64,000 bases of DNA from contig NZ_JABUZA010000003.1 of NCBI RefSeq assembly GCF_014897985.1, positions 1 through 64,000 on the forward strand, read 5' to 3'. Positions 33,487 through 42,064 of this stretch are shown here, in pieces (position 1 is the first letter of the stretch; each line of letters opens with the position of its first letter). The notes beneath the pieces are model-generated. The model was not told the DNA's origin, did not search any database, and was given only the letters and a program-made list of their open reading frames with translations. Position numbers and translations under genes: made by a program. This DNA comes from Halomonas colorata (GTDB taxonomy: Bacteria > Pseudomonadota > Gammaproteobacteria > Pseudomonadales > Halomonadaceae).

Positions 33487-34914
33487 ATGTTCCAGAATCT
33501 CAGTGAGCGTCTTTCCCAGACGTTGAAGTCGATCAAAGGTCAGGCACGCCTGACCGACGACAATATTAAAGACACCCTGCGCGAAGTACGCAAAGCGCTG
33601 CTCGAAGCTGACGTGGCGCTGCCGGTCGTCAAAGCCTTTATCGAGCGTGTGCGCGAGCGGGCGGTTGGCCAGGAAGTGTCCAAAAGCCTGTCACCGGGCC
33701 AGCAGTTCGTCAAAATCGTCCAGCAGGAGCTGGAAGCTATTATGGGCGAGGCCAATGAAGGCCTGACCCTGAAAGGCTCCCCGGCGGTCGTGCTGATGGC
33801 CGGTTTGCAGGGGGCGGGTAAAACTACCTCGGTTGCCAAACTGGCCCGCTACCTACGCGAGCGCGAGAAGAAAAAGGTTCTTGTAGTCTCGGCCGACGTC
33901 TATCGTCCGGCGGCCATTGATCAGTTGGAGACGCTGGCCAAAGAGGTTGAAGTCGACTTCTTCCCGTCACGCTCTGACCAGAAGCCGGTTGATATTGCCG
34001 AAGCGGCGATCAAGCACGCCAAAATCCAGTTCCACGATGTGGTGCTGGTGGATACCGCTGGTCGTTTGGCGATTGATGAAGCCATGATGGCGGAGATCCA
34101 GGCGCTGCATAAGGCGATCTCACCGCAAGAGACGCTGTTTGTCGTCGATGCGATGACCGGCCAGGATGCGGTTAATACCGCAAAAGCGTTCCACGATGCG
34201 TTGCCACTAACCGGGGTGATTCTCACCAAGGCCGACGGTGATGCGCGTGGTGGTGCGGCGCTGTCCGTGCGCCATATTACCGGCAAACCCATCAAGTTTA
34301 TGGGGGTGGGCGAGAAAGTCGACGCCCTGGAGCCTTTCCACCCGGATCGTGTTGCATCACGCATCCTCGGTATGGGCGACATGCTGTCGCTGATCGAGGA
34401 AGCCGAGCGCACGGTCGATAAAGACAAAGCCGCCAAGCTTGCCAGCAAGGTCAAAAAAGGCGATGGCTTTGATCTGGAAGACTTCCGTGACCAGCTCCAG
34501 CAGCTCAAAAAGATGGGCGGCATGGGTGGTCTTCTGGGCAAGCTGCCCGGCATGGGGCAAATGGCGGAAATGGCCCAAGGCCCCGGTCCTGAAAAGGAGC
34601 TGGGTAAGCTTGAAGCGCTGATCAACTCCATGACCCCCAAAGAGCGCCGCACGCCGGATCTGATCAATGGCTCGCGCAAGCGCCGGATCGCGGCGGGTGC
34701 TGGCCTGCAGGTGCCGGATCTGAACCGTCTGCTCAAGCAACATAAGCAGATGCAGAAGATGATGAAGAAAGCGGGCAAGAAAGGCGGAATGCAGAAGATG
34801 ATGCGCGGCATGTCTGGCATGATGGGCGGCGGTGGTGGTCCCGGCGGCCCGGGTGGAATGGGCGGTATGGGTGGCGGCGGTATGGGTGGTCCCGGTGGCC
34901 TACCCTGGCGCTAA
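33487..34914 (+). CDS. ffh: Signal recognition particle protein Ffh (SRP54), 475 aa
   Basis: The N domain (1-about 85) is followed by the GTPase G domain with GLQGAGKTTSVAKLARYL (G1), DTAGRLAIDEAMM (G3), TKADGDARGGAAL (G4) and the DARGG box. The M domain, rich in Met, binds 4.5S RNA and signal sequences (INSMTPKERRTPDLINGSRK, RIAAGAG, LLKQHKQMQKMMKK). The tail of about 40 residues is Met/Gly/Pro-rich. Ffh brings ribosomes with nascent membrane proteins to FtsY, which is encoded at 57846-59300. A long purine-rich leader with AGGCAGAGAGGCCCC precedes the ATG. Confidence 0.97.
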   Translation: MFQNLSERLSQTLKSIKGQARLTDDNIKDTLREVRKALLEADVALPVVKAFIERVRERAVGQEVSKSLSPGQQFVKIVQQELEAIMGEANEGLTLKGSPAVVLMAGLQGAGKTTSVAKLARYLREREKKKVLVVSADVYRPAAIDQLETLAKEVEVDFFPSRSDQKPVDIAEAAIKHAKIQFHDVVLVDTAGRLAIDEAMMAEIQALHKAISPQETLFVVDAMTGQDAVNTAKAFHDALPLTGVILTKADGDARGGAALSVRHITGKPIKFMGVGEKVDALEPFHPDRVASRILGMGDMLSLIEEAERTVDKDKAAKLASKVKKGDGFDLEDFRDQLQQLKKMGGMGGLLGKLPGMGQMAEMAQGPGPEKELGKLEALINSMTPKERRTPDLINGSRKRRIAAGAGLQVPDLNRLLKQHKQMQKMMKKAGKKGGMQKMMRGMSGMMGGGGGPGGPGGMGGMGGGGMGGPGGLPWR

Positions 34915-35211
34915 GCACATTAGTTTAGGCGCTGCGGCGATGTTGGTAAGGTTGACGGCCTGTGAGTTTTCTGGCTGTCAGGCTTTCCAATCCGGGCGCA
35001 TTTGCGTAGAATGCGGCCTCTTCATGCGTGGGTGTTGGCAAAATATGCGCAAGCATTGCCGTCATATCCGGTCGTGAAGGCCTTAAAATGATACAAAGCA
35101 GGCACTTATCTTTGAGTGAGCGGCGTATCAAGAAAACAGTATGATGAGTGTTCTGGTGGCGGTTTGCGCTATTTTCCACTCTCGTAACCTCAACCGAAGG
35201 ATAGTTATCGT

Positions 35212-35460
35212 ATGGTTACCATTCGTTTGGCACGTGGTGGCGCCAAGAAGCGTCCCTTTTACCACCTGACTGTTACCGACTCGCGTAACGCCCGTGACGG
35301 CCGTTTCATCGAGCGTATTGGCTTCTTCAACCCGGTTGCCCGTGGTCAGGAAGAGCGTCTGCGCGTTGATCTAGAGCGTGTTACTCACTGGCAGAGCCAA
35401 GGCGCCCAGCTGTCTGGTCGTGTTGCTGAGCTGGTTAAAGAAGCGCGTAAACAGGCATAA
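35212..35460 (+). CDS. rpsP: 30S ribosomal protein S16
   Basis: An 82-residue protein beginning [20 protein letters not shown] and containing [19 protein letters not shown], the standard S16 sequence. It is the first gene of the rpsP-rimM-trmD-rplS operon. The 297-base leader from the ffh stop to here shows no gene and must hold the operon promoter. Confidence 0.98.
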   Translation: MVTIRLARGGAKKRPFYHLTVTDSRNARDGRFIERIGFFNPVARGQEERLRVDLERVTHWQSQGAQLSGRVAELVKEARKQA

Positions 35461-35505
35461 GTCTGTTCACGGTAGAATCTGGACTGCTGTACGTTGAGGT
35501 CGTCG

Positions 35506-36051
35506 ATGACGCGTTTTGAAACAAGCCATACTGACGACACGCATGTGGTGTTAGGCAAGCTGACCAGCCCTCACGGGGTGCAAGGCTGGCTCAAGGTGTA
35601 TTCATACACCAGCCCCATGGACAGCATTTTGGATTACCCCGAATGGTGGGTGCGTAAAGGGGAAACCCTGACGCGAATGGCCATTGTTCAGGGACGTCGG
35701 CAAGGTAAAGGCCTTGTTGTGCAGCTTAAGGGCGTAGATGACCGCAATGCCGCTGAAGCACTGGCGCAGACGGATATCTTGCTGCCTAAAGATGCACTGC
35801 CTGAGCTTTCCGCCGATGAGTATTACTGGCATGAGCTTGAAGGCCTGGCTGTTTTCACTCAAGCCGGCGAGCGGTTGGGACGGATAAGCTATCTGTTTGA
35901 AACCGGCGCCAACGATGTCATGGTGGTTCGCGGCGATGACGACGCGATCGACAAACGCGAGCGGTTGATACCGTTTCTGCCTGATGATGTGATTGTCGAA
36001 ATCAGCCTGGAAGATGACCGTATGGTCGTTAACTGGGATGCTGACTTTTGA
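35506..36051 (+). CDS. rimM: Ribosome maturation factor RimM, 181 aa
   Basis: The start at 35506 follows GAGG with proper spacing; a TTG at 35494 would add four residues. The N-terminal barrel has [20 protein letters not shown]. The PRC-barrel in the C-terminal half has [20 protein letters not shown] and ANDVMVV. RimM binds S19 and helps assemble the 30S head. It overlaps or touches trmD, as usual in this operon. Confidence 0.96.
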   Translation: MTRFETSHTDDTHVVLGKLTSPHGVQGWLKVYSYTSPMDSILDYPEWWVRKGETLTRMAIVQGRRQGKGLVVQLKGVDDRNAAEALAQTDILLPKDALPELSADEYYWHELEGLAVFTQAGERLGRISYLFETGANDVMVVRGDDDAIDKRERLIPFLPDDVIVEISLEDDRMVVNWDADF

Positions 36052-36059
36052 GCAGTGAC

Positions 36060-36875
36060 ATGACCTGTGATGCGCAAGCACCAGGCTCTGGCAGTAACCT
36101 GGATACGCCCGCAATGTGGATCGGTGTGGTGTCGTTGTTTCCCGAAATGTTCGATGCACTCACCCAGCAGGGCGTAGTAGGTCGAGCGATTGAGAAGCAA
36201 CGTATTGCCCTGGAGTTCTGGAATCCGCGGGATTACGCCACCGATCGCCATCGCAGTGTGGATGACCGTCCTTATGGCGGTGGCCCGGGTATGTTGATGA
36301 AAGTCGATACACTCCGTGGCGCTATTCACGATGCCCGCGAGCGGGCACATCAAGCCACTGGCCTGGAGCCTACCGTGATTTATCTTTCGCCCCAGGGGCG
36401 CAAGCTGGATCAAAAAGGTGCTCAGGCGTTAGCCGCTGCAGGCCCCCTCGTGGTGGTAGCAGGGCGCTATGAAGGCATTGATGAGCGTGTGGTAGAAAGT
36501 GACATTGATGAAGAATGGTCGATTGGCGACTATGTGTTGAGCGGCGGTGAGCTGCCCGCCATGGTGCTGATTGACGCAGCGGCAAGGCTGATTCCCGGTG
36601 TTTTGGGGCATCAGGATTCCGCTGTCGAAGACTCGTTTAATGACGGTCTGCTAGACTGCCCGCACTATACCCGTCCAGAAATCATCGACGGGAAGACCGT
36701 GCCGGATGTGCTGCTAAGCGGTAATCATGCAGCCATCAAGCGCTGGCGCTTAAAGCAGTCTTTAGGCCGCACATGGCAGCGTCGTCCCGATTTATTAAAG
36801 GGGCGCGAGCTTAATGCCGAGCAGCATAAGTTGCTGAACGAGTTTATCGAGGAACACGCTCTGTCCGCCAGGTAG
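36060..36875 (+). CDS. trmD: tRNA (guanine-N1)-methyltransferase TrmD, about 271 aa
   Basis: A SPOUT methyltransferase that makes m1G37 in tRNAs reading CNN codons. It contains [58 protein letters not shown] and the C-terminal helical domain. The AdoMet knot lies in the VAGRYEGID to LSGGELP region. Possible starts are TTG 36048 (overlapping the rimM stop), ATG 36060 and ATG 36117; the last gives the classic MWIGVVS N-terminus. The first two would make an extension of about 20 residues. Confidence 0.94.
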   Translation: MTCDAQAPGSGSNLDTPAMWIGVVSLFPEMFDALTQQGVVGRAIEKQRIALEFWNPRDYATDRHRSVDDRPYGGGPGMLMKVDTLRGAIHDARERAHQATGLEPTVIYLSPQGRKLDQKGAQALAAAGPLVVVAGRYEGIDERVVESDIDEEWSIGDYVLSGGELPAMVLIDAAARLIPGVLGHQDSAVEDSFNDGLLDCPHYTRPEIIDGKTVPDVLLSGNHAAIKRWRLKQSLGRTWQRRPDLLKGRELNAEQHKLLNEFIEEHALSAR

Positions 36876-37066
36876 GTTATTTTCAACTACATAGTGCAGA
36901 GCGGCGGTGCAGGACGGCAAGGGCGCGTCGTTTATCTATTGACTGCAAGCCTACGTACCTGCGTCACCCATAACGACTCCCGCGAAGCTCGTTTCGAGCG
37001 CCGGGATCACGATTTGCCCCTTCCACAACTGCGTGGCAAATCATTCCGTTATTTAGGAGCATGAAG

Positions 37067-37423
37067 ATGAGCAGCAAGAACAAGGTGATCCAGGCGATCG
37101 AAAACGAGCAGATGGGCAAAGAGCTTCCTTCTTTTGCACCGGGCGACACCATTGTCGTTCAGGTAAAAGTAAAGGAAGGCACCCGCGAGCGTCTGCAGGC
37201 GTTTGAAGGTGTGGTTATCGCTAAGCGTAACCGTGGCCTGAACTCCGCTTTCACCGTACGTAAAATTTCTCACGGTGTTGGCGTTGAGCGTACCTTCCAG
37301 ACCTACAGCCCGCTGGTTGACTCTCTTGAAGTCAAGCGTCGTGGTGACGTGCGTCAAGCCAAGCTGTACTACCTGCGTGAGCGTAGCGGTAAGTCAGCAC
37401 GTATCAAAGAAAAGCTGGCGTAA
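37067..37423 (+). CDS. rplS: 50S ribosomal protein L19
   Basis: The start at 37067 has AGGAG with a 7-base spacing; ATG 37061 would be too close to it. The 118-residue protein has [40 protein letters not shown] and [20 protein letters not shown], all standard. It ends the rpsP operon. The 191-base gap after trmD has no gene and may carry RNA processing or a promoter. A terminator follows at 37493. Confidence 0.98.
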   Translation: MSSKNKVIQAIENEQMGKELPSFAPGDTIVVQVKVKEGTRERLQAFEGVVIAKRNRGLNSAFTVRKISHGVGVERTFQTYSPLVDSLEVKRRGDVRQAKLYYLRERSGKSARIKEKLA

Positions 37424-37492
37424 ACGCCGCTTTCTCGGGCGTGCCCTGTTCTTGACGTACGTCTTGAGCATTCGTTGTGCCCAGATACCAGG

Positions 37493-37527
37493 ACCCCGTC
37501 ACCGCTTTGCGGGACGGGGTTTTGTTT
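37493..37527 (+). terminator. Intrinsic terminator after rplS
   Basis: Arms ACCCCGTC-x-CCGC and GCGG-x-ACGGGGT around a TTT loop, then TTTTG TTT. It ends 33 bases before xerD. Confidence 0.9.
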
Positions 37528-37559
37528 ATGTACCCGTATCACTCAGGGGCCGTTAACGT

Positions 37560-38441
37560 ATGAGCGTCATTGATGCCTTTTTGGATGCCCTCTGGTTAGA
37601 GCAAGGTGCCAGCGATCATACGTTAGCCGCTTATCGGCGCGACTTAACCGCGTGGCAGAATTATCTGGTGGCGCAAGGCGACGATATATTATCCCCCGGC
37701 CTCCAGCAGCTTCCTGTATGGCTCGACGCCCGCCGGGAGCAGGGTTATCAGCTGCGCAGTAACGCCCGGCTGTTATCGAGTCTTAGAAGTTTTTATCGCT
37801 GGGCGCGCCTGCACGGCCATGTGGCGAGCGACCCGCTGGCTGAAGTGAAATTACCACGCGTTCTTCCCGGGTTGCCCAATACGCTGGAAGAGGCGGAGGT
37901 CGAGCGCCTGCTGATGGCGCCAGATATCGAAACCCCGCTTGGCGTGCGTGATCGAACCATGTTGGAATTGCTATATGCCTGCGGATTGCGTGTATCGGAG
38001 CTTGTGTCGTTAACCGGAGACGCGGTGAACCTGCGCCAGGGCGTAGTGCGTGTGCGCGGTAAAGGGGATAAGGATCGCCTGGTGCCTATGGGCGAAGAGG
38101 CCATCGACTGGCTTGCGCACTATATGAAAACGGCCAGGCCTGCGCTAATGAGTGACCCGACAAAGTCTGCGCTGTTTCCGGGGCGAGGCGATAAAGCCAT
38201 GACCCGGCAGACCTTTTGGCATCGCATAAAGGCCCATTCGATCACAGCCGGAATTACTCGTCCGCTGTCGCCACACACATTGCGCCATGCTTTTGCGACA
38301 CATTTATTGAATCATGGGGCCAATTTACGGGTCGTACAGCTGCTGTTAGGCCACAGCGATTTATCCACGACTCAAATTTATACGCATGTTGCCCAGGCTC
38401 GCTTGGAAAATCTTCATGCTGAACATCATCCGCGAGGTTGA
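37560..38441 (+). CDS. xerD: Site-specific tyrosine recombinase XerD, 293 aa
   Basis: An N-terminal SAM-like core-binding domain (about 1-90) is followed by the catalytic domain with Arg in CGLRVSELVSLT, Lys in GKGDKDRLVP, His-x2-Arg in SPHTLRHAFATHLL, His in LLGHSDLSTTQ and the nucleophile Tyr in IYTHV. The length fits XerD (298 in E. coli). With XerC it resolves chromosome dimers at dif under FtsK control. Position before dsbC agrees with XerD and not XerC. Confidence 0.95.
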   Translation: MSVIDAFLDALWLEQGASDHTLAAYRRDLTAWQNYLVAQGDDILSPGLQQLPVWLDARREQGYQLRSNARLLSSLRSFYRWARLHGHVASDPLAEVKLPRVLPGLPNTLEEAEVERLLMAPDIETPLGVRDRTMLELLYACGLRVSELVSLTGDAVNLRQGVVRVRGKGDKDRLVPMGEEAIDWLAHYMKTARPALMSDPTKSALFPGRGDKAMTRQTFWHRIKAHSITAGITRPLSPHTLRHAFATHLLNHGANLRVVQLLLGHSDLSTTQIYTHVAQARLENLHAEHHPRG

Positions 38442-38448
38442 AGAAAGA

Positions 38449-39207
38449 ATGCGCCAACGTACGGTTACTCCCTCTTTACGCTCTGCATTATTCACACTCG
38501 CCATGGCAAGTGTTTTACCTATCGCTGCCCACGCTGATGCTGCCACCGACTACTTGCGCGAATCACTCAGCGTTAACGGCCAGCAGATGCCGGTTGAGCA
38601 GGTAACCGCAACCCCGATAGAAGGCATTTACCATGTGCTTCTGGAAAGCGGTGAATCGTTTTATTCCAACGCCGAGGGCAGCCACTTTTTAGTCGGCGAT
38701 CTATTCGAAAATGCAGAAACGGGTCTGGTCAATTTAACCGAGCAGGCCAAAAATCAGGATCGCGTAGCTGCCTTGGCATCTGTGCCTGAGTCCGAGCGTA
38801 TCGTGTATCGCGGTGTGGACGAGCCCAAAGCAACCGTCGTGGTGTTTACTGACCCGACCTGCCCGTATTGCGAGCGCCTGCACGAAACTGTGCCTGAGCT
38901 TAATGAGCGCGGTATTGCGGTACACTATATGGCCTTCCCGCGTGCGGGAATGGGTAGCGCAGCGGCGACCTCGCTACAGCAGGCTTGGTGTTCAAGTAAT
39001 TCAAGCGAAGCCATGACCCGTGCTCAGCAGCGCCAAGAGCTAACTGGCCCGTCTGACTGTGATAATCCGGTCGCCGAGCAGTATGAGTTAGGCATGTCGC
39101 TTGGTATTCAGGGCACGCCAGCGATTATTCTGCCTAACGGTCAGCTGGTACCTGGTTTTGTACCGCCAGAAAGGCTTGCTGCCATGTTAGGCTTAGGCGA
39201 CGCGTAA
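38449..39207 (+). CDS. dsbC: Thiol:disulfide interchange protein DsbC, 252 aa
   Basis: The start at 38449 (MRQRTVTPSLRSALF) gives a signal peptide that ends near AAHADA at residue 35 (about 30 bases upstream lies another possible ATG). The N-terminal dimerisation domain spans about 35-95. The thioredoxin domain has the active site TDPTCPYCERLH and cis-Pro in GIQGTPAIILP. Two more Cys (WCSSN and SDCDN) match the second, structural disulfide of DsbC. It is a periplasmic disulfide isomerase kept reduced by DsbD. The gene lies 7 bases after xerD. Confidence 0.94.
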   Translation: MRQRTVTPSLRSALFTLAMASVLPIAAHADAATDYLRESLSVNGQQMPVEQVTATPIEGIYHVLLESGESFYSNAEGSHFLVGDLFENAETGLVNLTEQAKNQDRVAALASVPESERIVYRGVDEPKATVVVFTDPTCPYCERLHETVPELNERGIAVHYMAFPRAGMGSAAATSLQQAWCSSNSSEAMTRAQQRQELTGPSDCDNPVAEQYELGMSLGIQGTPAIILPNGQLVPGFVPPERLAAMLGLGDA

Positions 39208-39215
39208 GCCTATTT

Positions 39216-39260
39216 AAGTAAGTTCTATCCAGGTAAGTTCTATCCAAGTAAGTTTTATCT
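39216..39260. repeat. 15-bp tandem repeat, three copies
   Basis: AAGTAAGTTCTATCC (39216-39230), AGGTAAGTTCTATCC (39231-39245) and AAGTAAGTTTTATCT (39246-39260). They begin 8 bases after the dsbC stop, in the 142-base gap before hom. Confidence 0.93.
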
Positions 39261-39349
39261 AAATAGAATCGTCGTTTATATCACGATGACGCTGAGACAC
39301 TGATTTAAGACCGGGCGCTTTATGCGCCCTATACGAAAGGGGATGTATT

Positions 39350-40666
39350 TTGAAACCGGTAAGAGTAGGCATTTGTGGGCTAGGCACGGTTGGTGGCGGC
39401 ACGTTCAATGTGTTGACGCGCAACGCTGATGATATTGCACGCCGTGCAGGCCGCCCTATTGTTATTGAGCAGGTGGCTCATCGCAGTATCCATCCTGACT
39501 GCGATATTACCGGTATTAACACAACCACCGATGTTTTCGAGGTGGCTAATAACCCTAACGTTGATGTGCTGGTCGAATTGATCGGCGGCTACGACATGGC
39601 CCGCGAGCTGGTGTTAACCGCGATTGCCAACGGCAAGCACGTGGTGACGGCCAACAAGGCGTTGATTGCCGTTCACGGTAATGAAATCTTCAAGGCGGCT
39701 CATGAAAAGGGCGTTATCGTGGCCTTTGAAGCTGCCGTTGCAGGCGGTATTCCGGTTATCAAATCGCTGCGTGAAGGCCTGGGTGCCAACCGGATCGAGT
39801 GGGTGGCAGGTATCATTAACGGTACCGGCAACTTTATTCTGACGCACATGCGCGACGAAGGCCGTGCCTTTGAAGACGTGCTTGCCGAAGCGCAGGCACT
39901 GGGTTACGCCGAAGCCGACCCCACGTTTGACGTGGAAGGTATCGATGCGGCGCACAAGCTGACCATTCTGGCCTCGATTGCCTATGGCGTGCCGCTCCAG
40001 TTCGAGAAAGCCTTCACTGAAGGCATTTCACGGATTACTGCTGAAGATGTTGAACAGGCCGATAACCTGGGCTACGTCATCAAGCACCTGGGTATTTCCA
40101 AACGCACCGATCAGGGGCTTGAGCTGCGCGTTCACCCCACGCTGATCCCCAAAGAGCGTTTGCTGGCCAACGTGCACGGCGTCAAAAACGCCATCGCTAT
40201 CATGGGTGACGCGGTCGGTCCTACGCTTTATTACGGTGCCGGTGCGGGTGCTGAACCAACAGCTTCTGCCGTGGTTGCCGATCTGCTTGACGTAGCTCGC
40301 GATATCTCCACTGACCATCACTACCGCGTGCCTTACCTGGCATTCAGCGGTATTGACGAAGACGTCAGCCAGCTGCCAATTATGCCTATGGAAGACATCA
40401 TCACGGCGTATTACCTGCGCCTGCTGGCGGTGGATCGTCCCGGCGTATTGGCGCGCGTAGCCACTATCCTTGCCGAACAAGGCATCTCGATCGAGGCGCT
40501 GATCCAGAAAGAGGCGACCGAAGGCGAGCTGGTGCCGATTATTCTGCTGACGCATCGTACTAAAGAGAAGCAGATGAACGAAGCGATCCGCGAAATCGAA
40601 GCGATGGCCGATATCGCCGGGCCAGTGACACGCATCCGCGTGGAAAGCCTGAGCGAAGGGGAGTAA
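39350..40666 (+). CDS. hom: Homoserine dehydrogenase, 438 aa
   Basis: It starts with TTG at 39350, after AAAGGGG. The NAD(P) motif is GLGTVGGGTF near 11. The catalytic region has AGIINGTGNFILTHM, ALGYAEADPTFDVEGIDAAHK, and the C-terminal ACT domain (about 355-430) has LLAVDRPGVLARVATILAEQ. It reduces aspartate semialdehyde to homoserine; the ACT domain allows threonine feedback. A hairpin GGGCGC/GCGCCC (39313-39329) lies just before the binding site. thrC follows 6 bases on. Confidence 0.96.
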   Translation: MKPVRVGICGLGTVGGGTFNVLTRNADDIARRAGRPIVIEQVAHRSIHPDCDITGINTTTDVFEVANNPNVDVLVELIGGYDMARELVLTAIANGKHVVTANKALIAVHGNEIFKAAHEKGVIVAFEAAVAGGIPVIKSLREGLGANRIEWVAGIINGTGNFILTHMRDEGRAFEDVLAEAQALGYAEADPTFDVEGIDAAHKLTILASIAYGVPLQFEKAFTEGISRITAEDVEQADNLGYVIKHLGISKRTDQGLELRVHPTLIPKERLLANVHGVKNAIAIMGDAVGPTLYYGAGAGAEPTASAVVADLLDVARDISTDHHYRVPYLAFSGIDEDVSQLPIMPMEDIITAYYLRLLAVDRPGVLARVATILAEQGISIEALIQKEATEGELVPIILLTHRTKEKQMNEAIREIEAMADIAGPVTRIRVESLSEGE

Positions 40667-40672
40667 CCCACT

Positions 40673-42061
40673 ATGCGCTATATCAGTACGCGTGGGCAGG
40701 CGCCCGCGCTCTCGTTTGAAGAAGTCGTACTAACCGGTATGGCCAGCGACGGTGGCCTTTACGTGCCGGAAGAGCTGCCCTCTCTCTCGAAAGAAGCGCT
40801 GGCCGATATGGCCGGGCTCTCTTACGCTGAGATTGCCTTTCGCGTTATGAAGCCGTTTGTGAACGGCGAGATCGACGACGACACTTTCCGCACCATCGTG
40901 ACCGAAGCGTACGCCACCTTCACCCACGATGCGGTGGTGCCGCTCAAGCAGCTCGACGCCAGTCACTTTCTGCTTGAGCAGTTCCATGGCCCGACGCTGG
41001 CGTTTAAAGACGTCGCGCTACAGCTTTTGGGCCGCCTGCTTGATCACTTTTTGAAAAAGCGTGGCGAGCGCGCGGTAATCATGGGTGCCACCTCGGGCGA
41101 TACCGGGTCAGCCGCCATCGAAGGCTGTCGCCACTGCGACAATCTGGATATCTTCATTCTGCATCCGCACAAGCGGGTGTCTGAAGTGCAGCGCCGTCAG
41201 ATGACGTCAGTACTGGCCAACAACGTGTTCAACGTGGCCATTGAAGGCAACTTTGACGATGCTCAGGCCATGGTCAAGGCAAGCTTTGCCAATCAGGACT
41301 TTTTGAACGGCACACGCCTGGTGGCGGTCAATTCGATCAACTGGGCGCGCATCATGGCGCAAATCGTTTACTACGTTGCATCAGGCGTGGCACTGGGTGC
41401 ACCGCATCGCGACGTCAGCTTCTGCGTGCCGTCGGCCAACTTTGGCAACGTGTTTGCGGGCTACATGGCGTACAAGATGGGGCTGCCGGTCAAGCAGTTC
41501 ATCATCGCCACCAACTCCAACGACATTCTGCACCGCACGCTTGCCGCCAACGACTTCTCCAAGAAGGAGCTTGAGGCAACGCTCGCGCCTTCCATGGATA
41601 TCGTGGTGTCGTCGAACTTCGAGCGTCTTCTGTTTGATGCCTATGATCGTGATGGCGCGGCCGTGGCGGCACTACTGGAGCGCTTTCAGCAAGAGCCCAC
41701 CGCGCTTGCCGATGCGCCACTTGCCAAGCTGCGTGAGAAGTTCTCAAGCTTTAGTGTGGACGATGACACCATTCTGGAAGTCATTCGCGAAGCGCATCAC
41801 CGTACCGGCGAAATGCTCGACCCGCATACCGCCACGGGCTACCGCGCTGCTGAACGTGTCCGCGCTGATCAATCAACGCCGATGATAACGCTTGCCACCG
41901 CGCATCCGGCCAAGTTTGCTGAAGCGGTGGTAAAAGCAGGCTTCCAGGGCGTACCGCTGCCCACACACATGGATGATTTGCTGGAGCGGGAAGAGCGCTA
42001 CACGGTACTGCCTGCTGAGTTGAGCGCCGTACAGCAGTTTGTTGCGGATAACCGTCGTTAA
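40673..42061 (+). CDS. thrC: Threonine synthase, 462 aa
   Basis: A PLP enzyme with the Schiff-base Lys in HGPTLAFKDVALQLLG near residue 110 and the phosphate-binding GATSGDTGSAAIEG near 145. The N-terminal MRYISTRGQAPALSFEEVVL is standard. It converts O-phosphohomoserine to threonine. It is the second gene of the hom-thrC operon, as in Pseudomonas. Homoserine kinase (thrB) is not in the window. Confidence 0.96.
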   Translation: MRYISTRGQAPALSFEEVVLTGMASDGGLYVPEELPSLSKEALADMAGLSYAEIAFRVMKPFVNGEIDDDTFRTIVTEAYATFTHDAVVPLKQLDASHFLLEQFHGPTLAFKDVALQLLGRLLDHFLKKRGERAVIMGATSGDTGSAAIEGCRHCDNLDIFILHPHKRVSEVQRRQMTSVLANNVFNVAIEGNFDDAQAMVKASFANQDFLNGTRLVAVNSINWARIMAQIVYYVASGVALGAPHRDVSFCVPSANFGNVFAGYMAYKMGLPVKQFIIATNSNDILHRTLAANDFSKKELEATLAPSMDIVVSSNFERLLFDAYDRDGAAVAALLERFQQEPTALADAPLAKLREKFSSFSVDDDTILEVIREAHHRTGEMLDPHTATGYRAAERVRADQSTPMITLATAHPAKFAEAVVKAGFQGVPLPTHMDDLLEREERYTVLPAELSAVQQFVADNRR

Positions 42062-42064
42062 CAC

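Noticed and set aside
33921..34820. 299-codon open frame opposite ffh
   Set aside because: It is antisense to the conserved Ffh coding region, with Ser/Pro/Arg-rich composition typical of shadow frames.
36876..37066. Possible ribosomal-protein leader RNA before rplS
   Set aside because: The gap is long enough for one but I cannot match it to any known L19 or other leader fold.
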